Origin: Microlunatus sp. Gsoil 973 | Lineage (GTDB): Bacteria > Actinomycetota > Actinomycetes > Propionibacteriales > Propionibacteriaceae | Assembly: GCF_009707365.1 (NCBI RefSeq) | Contig: NZ_CP046122.1 | Span: 3,720,001-3,784,000, forward strand | Reading direction: 5' to 3' | DNA length: 64,000 nt | Shown: piece after piece, positions 62,206 to 64,000 of the stretch | Position numbering within the stretch: position 1 is the stretch's first letter | Layout: each line of letters starts with the position of its first letter | Notes under the pieces: generated by a model | The model's input: the letters and a program-made list of their open reading frames with translations, nothing else | Database searches by the model: none | What the model was told of the DNA's origin: nothing | Translations under genes and position numbers: made by a program

Positions 62206-64000
62206 GTGCCGCGACGATCATTCCGCATTGGTCTGGCCCTCATTCTCGTGGTGGGCACGATCGCGGTATTCCCGGTTCCCCGGGCCCACGCAGCGGTGAC
62301 GCTGAATGTGTCCACCACGTCCGACATTTCGGCCGGCAGCGGCGCCTGCGGCAACTCGAGCACCACGCCGCCCTCACCATTGAGCCTTCGTGAGGCCACC
62401 TGTATAGCCAACAATTACGGCGCCGGCCAGGCCGTGACGATCAACGTGCCAACCGGGACGTACCCGCTGACCGGCGGCGAGCTGCGGCTCGGCACCGTCA
62501 CGGGTTCGAACATCACCCTGACTGGAGCCGGGCCGGCGAACACCGTCATCGACGGCAACCATGCCAACCGAGTGCTGGAGATCGATCCCTCCATCGTCGG
62601 CGGTGTGCAGACCAGCATCTCCGGCGTCACGATCACCAACGGTCGGGATGACACCTTCGGCGGAGCCGGCATCGCCGCGGGATCGGGTGACCGGACCGAC
62701 CTGGACAGCCTGACCGTGACCGACTCGGTGATCAGCAACAACCAGGCCAACTTCACCGCGCCGAGCACCAGCAACAACCCCGGCGGAGGCATCCTCTTCC
62801 AGGGCGGCAGGTTGACCCTGACCAACGCCACCGTCAGCGGTAACCAGTCCTTCTCCAGCGCCGGGTCCGGCGTGTTCTACCAGGCCGTCGGCTCGACGAC
62901 CGGACAGACGCTGACCGTCACCGGCTCCAACTTCACCGGCAACTCCACCGCGAACTCGGGCCGGTCCGGGACGTCCGGCGGCGCACTGGCCGTATCCGGT
63001 GGGTCGTCCACCGTGACCAACAGCCGCTTCACCGGCAACGCAGCCAGCTCTACCGGAGACGAGACCGCGGTCGGCGGCGCCATCTTCCAGCAGACCGGCA
63101 ACCTCACCGTCACCGGCTCCACCTTCACCGGCAACTCGGTCACCAGCCCCGGCACCAGCGGCGGCGGAGCGATCCTCTACACCGCCGGCCAGGCGGTGCT
63201 GCAGCACAACCGACTGGTCGGCAACGTCGGCCCCGGCGGCGTGATGACCAACAGCCGGACCGGCACCGTTGACGCCACCGCCAACTGGTGGGGCTGCAAC
63301 AGCGGGCCCAACACTGCCGGTTGTGAAACCACGACCGGCACTGGCATCACCACCGAACCAAGACTCGTGCTGACCGCCACCGCCGATCCGACTCACGTGA
63401 TCGGCCCGAACGGCACCGCGACCCTGACCGCGTCACTGCTGACCGACTCGGCCGACGGCGCGGTCGGCTCGGCGGAGCTGGCACCGGCCTTCGACGGTGT
63501 CCCGGTCACGTTCGCCGACCCGCCGGGCGATGCAACCGTGACCGGCGATCCGGGTGCACACAGCGTCAACCTGGCCGGCGGCGAGGCCAGCATCGACTAC
63601 CACTCGAACACCACGACGGGCCCGAACAACACCCAGATCACGCTGGACAACGCCACCGTCACCGCCGCGCTCGAGGTCGACCAGCCACCCGCCATCACCA
63701 GCGCCGACACCGCGAGCTTCATCCCCGGAACCCCAGCCGGCTTCACGATCACCACTACGGGCTACCCGGCGGCGAGGATCACCGAGGTCGGCGGTCTTCC
63801 GTCCGGGTTGGCCTTCCAGAACAACGGTGACGGCTCGGCGACCATCTCCGGCACTCCGGCGGCTGGCACCGGTGGCAGCTACCCGATAGACCTGACCGCG
63901 GCCAACGGCGTCTCCCCGAGCGCGACCCAGACGCTGACGATCAAGGTCGGCCGGCCGCCGGCGATCACCAGCCCGGCGACGGCCACCTTCCGGATCGGTT
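62206..64000 (+). CDS. Secreted beta-helix/He_PIG repeat protein (runs off the window)
   Basis: At least 598 codons, continuing past the window. GTG 62206 follows GGAGG with a 5-nt spacer. A signal peptide (RRSFRIGLALILVVGTIAVFPV, in outline, cleaved near AHA-AV) leads to a right-handed parallel beta-helix (about residues 80-390) with repeated ITNG, SGNQ, FTGN turns, as in pectate-lyase-like surface proteins. From about residue 500 there are Ig-like He_PIG domains (LPSGLAFQNNGDGSATISGTPA, in outline; then a second copy beginning ITSPATATF). The layout suggests a large cell-surface adhesin or polysaccharide-binding protein. It directly follows the tail-collar genes. Confidence 0.8.
   Translation, partial: MPRRSFRIGLALILVVGTIAVFPVPRAHAAVTLNVSTTSDISAGSGACGNSSTTPPSPLSLREATCIANNYGAGQAVTINVPTGTYPLTGGELRLGTVTGSNITLTGAGPANTVIDGNHANRVLEIDPSIVGGVQTSISGVTITNGRDDTFGGAGIAAGSGDRTDLDSLTVTDSVISNNQANFTAPSTSNNPGGGILFQGGRLTLTNATVSGNQSFSSAGSGVFYQAVGSTTGQTLTVTGSNFTGNSTANSGRSGTSGGALAVSGGSSTVTNSRFTGNAASSTGDETAVGGAIFQQTGNLTVTGSTFTGNSVTSPGTSGGGAILYTAGQAVLQHNRLVGNVGPGGVMTNSRTGTVDATANWWGCNSGPNTAGCETTTGTGITTEPRLVLTATADPTHVIGPNGTATLTASLLTDSADGAVGSAELAPAFDGVPVTFADPPGDATVTGDPGAHSVNLAGGEASIDYHSNTTTGPNNTQITLDNATVTAALEVDQPPAITSADTASFIPGTPAGFTITTTGYPAARITEVGGLPSGLAFQNNGDGSATISGTPAAGTGGSYPIDLTAANGVSPSATQTLTIKVGRPPAITSPATATFRIG

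Noticed and set aside
54070-64000. A complete extracellular contractile injection system
   Set aside because: No sheath, inner tube, spike, baseplate or AAA+ ATPase gene is visible. The LQRLAGN motif and tail-collar proteins alone are not enough.

Overview
The window is GC-rich (about two thirds G+C by eye) DNA from a free-living actinobacterium. Genes are densely packed, GTG starts are common, and neighbours are often coupled by ATGA or TGATG overlaps. An aromatic-carotenoid cluster, Dpp-type transporters tied to glycosidases, MarR/PadR/IclR/GntR/LuxR regulators and a very strong excess of the hexamer TGATCA fit a soil Propionibacteriales lineage such as Microlunatus. The genus is inference. 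No rRNA, tRNA, CRISPR array or transposase was seen.

Layout. (1) 1-5.2 kb: a minus-strand sugar operon (GH42 beta-galactosidase, tartronate semialdehyde reductase, hydroxypyruvate isomerase, start of a secreted GH16-like protein) divergent from a GntR/FCD regulator. (2) 6.1-15.7 kb: a photoprotection island. A MarR regulator diverges from crtYc-crtYd-crtU, and a convergent operon carries photolyase-idi-crtE-crtI-crtB-Rieske. Both operons begin at the same 13-bp perfect palindrome, which suggests one MarR switch. The expected product is an aromatic carotenoid of the isorenieratene type. (3) 15.8-33.8 kb: mixed metabolic and regulatory genes: a glycosyltransferase, a dehydrogenase/epimerase pair, a response regulator-thioredoxin reductase fusion with a cNMP-sensing histidine kinase, a flavin monooxygenase with a LuxR regulator, an O-methyltransferase, a MocR regulator, a frameshifted NmrA-like gene and a PadR regulator. 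(4) 33.9-51.8 kb: one long minus-strand catabolic locus headed by a divergent IclR gene. It holds two paralogous, unrecognised TIM-barrel glycosidase-like proteins of 844 and 903 residues, a complete set of Dpp/Opp-type transporter genes of which one ATPase gene is frameshifted, a beta-propeller protein, a GlcG/HbpS protein, malate synthase G and a LarA-family racemase. (5) 51.9-54 kb: an alpha/beta hydrolase and a DUF488 protein. (6) 54-64 kb: a surface or injection-like region. A protein with a lysozyme-like segment and an LQRLAGN-motif coiled-coil protein lie on the minus strand. After a roughly 860-bp non-coding spacer come a DUF6916-like protein, three tandem tail-collar proteins and a secreted beta-helix/He_PIG protein that runs off the window.

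Working model. Region 4 imports and hydrolyses an unknown glycan or glycoside and feeds two-carbon and 2-hydroxyacid metabolism; region 1 complements it with the glycerate branch. Region 2 couples pigment and DNA repair under one repressor. Region 6 may be an undescribed tail-fibre-like surface system, but no sheath, tube, baseplate or AAA ATPase gene is visible, so it is not called an injection system.
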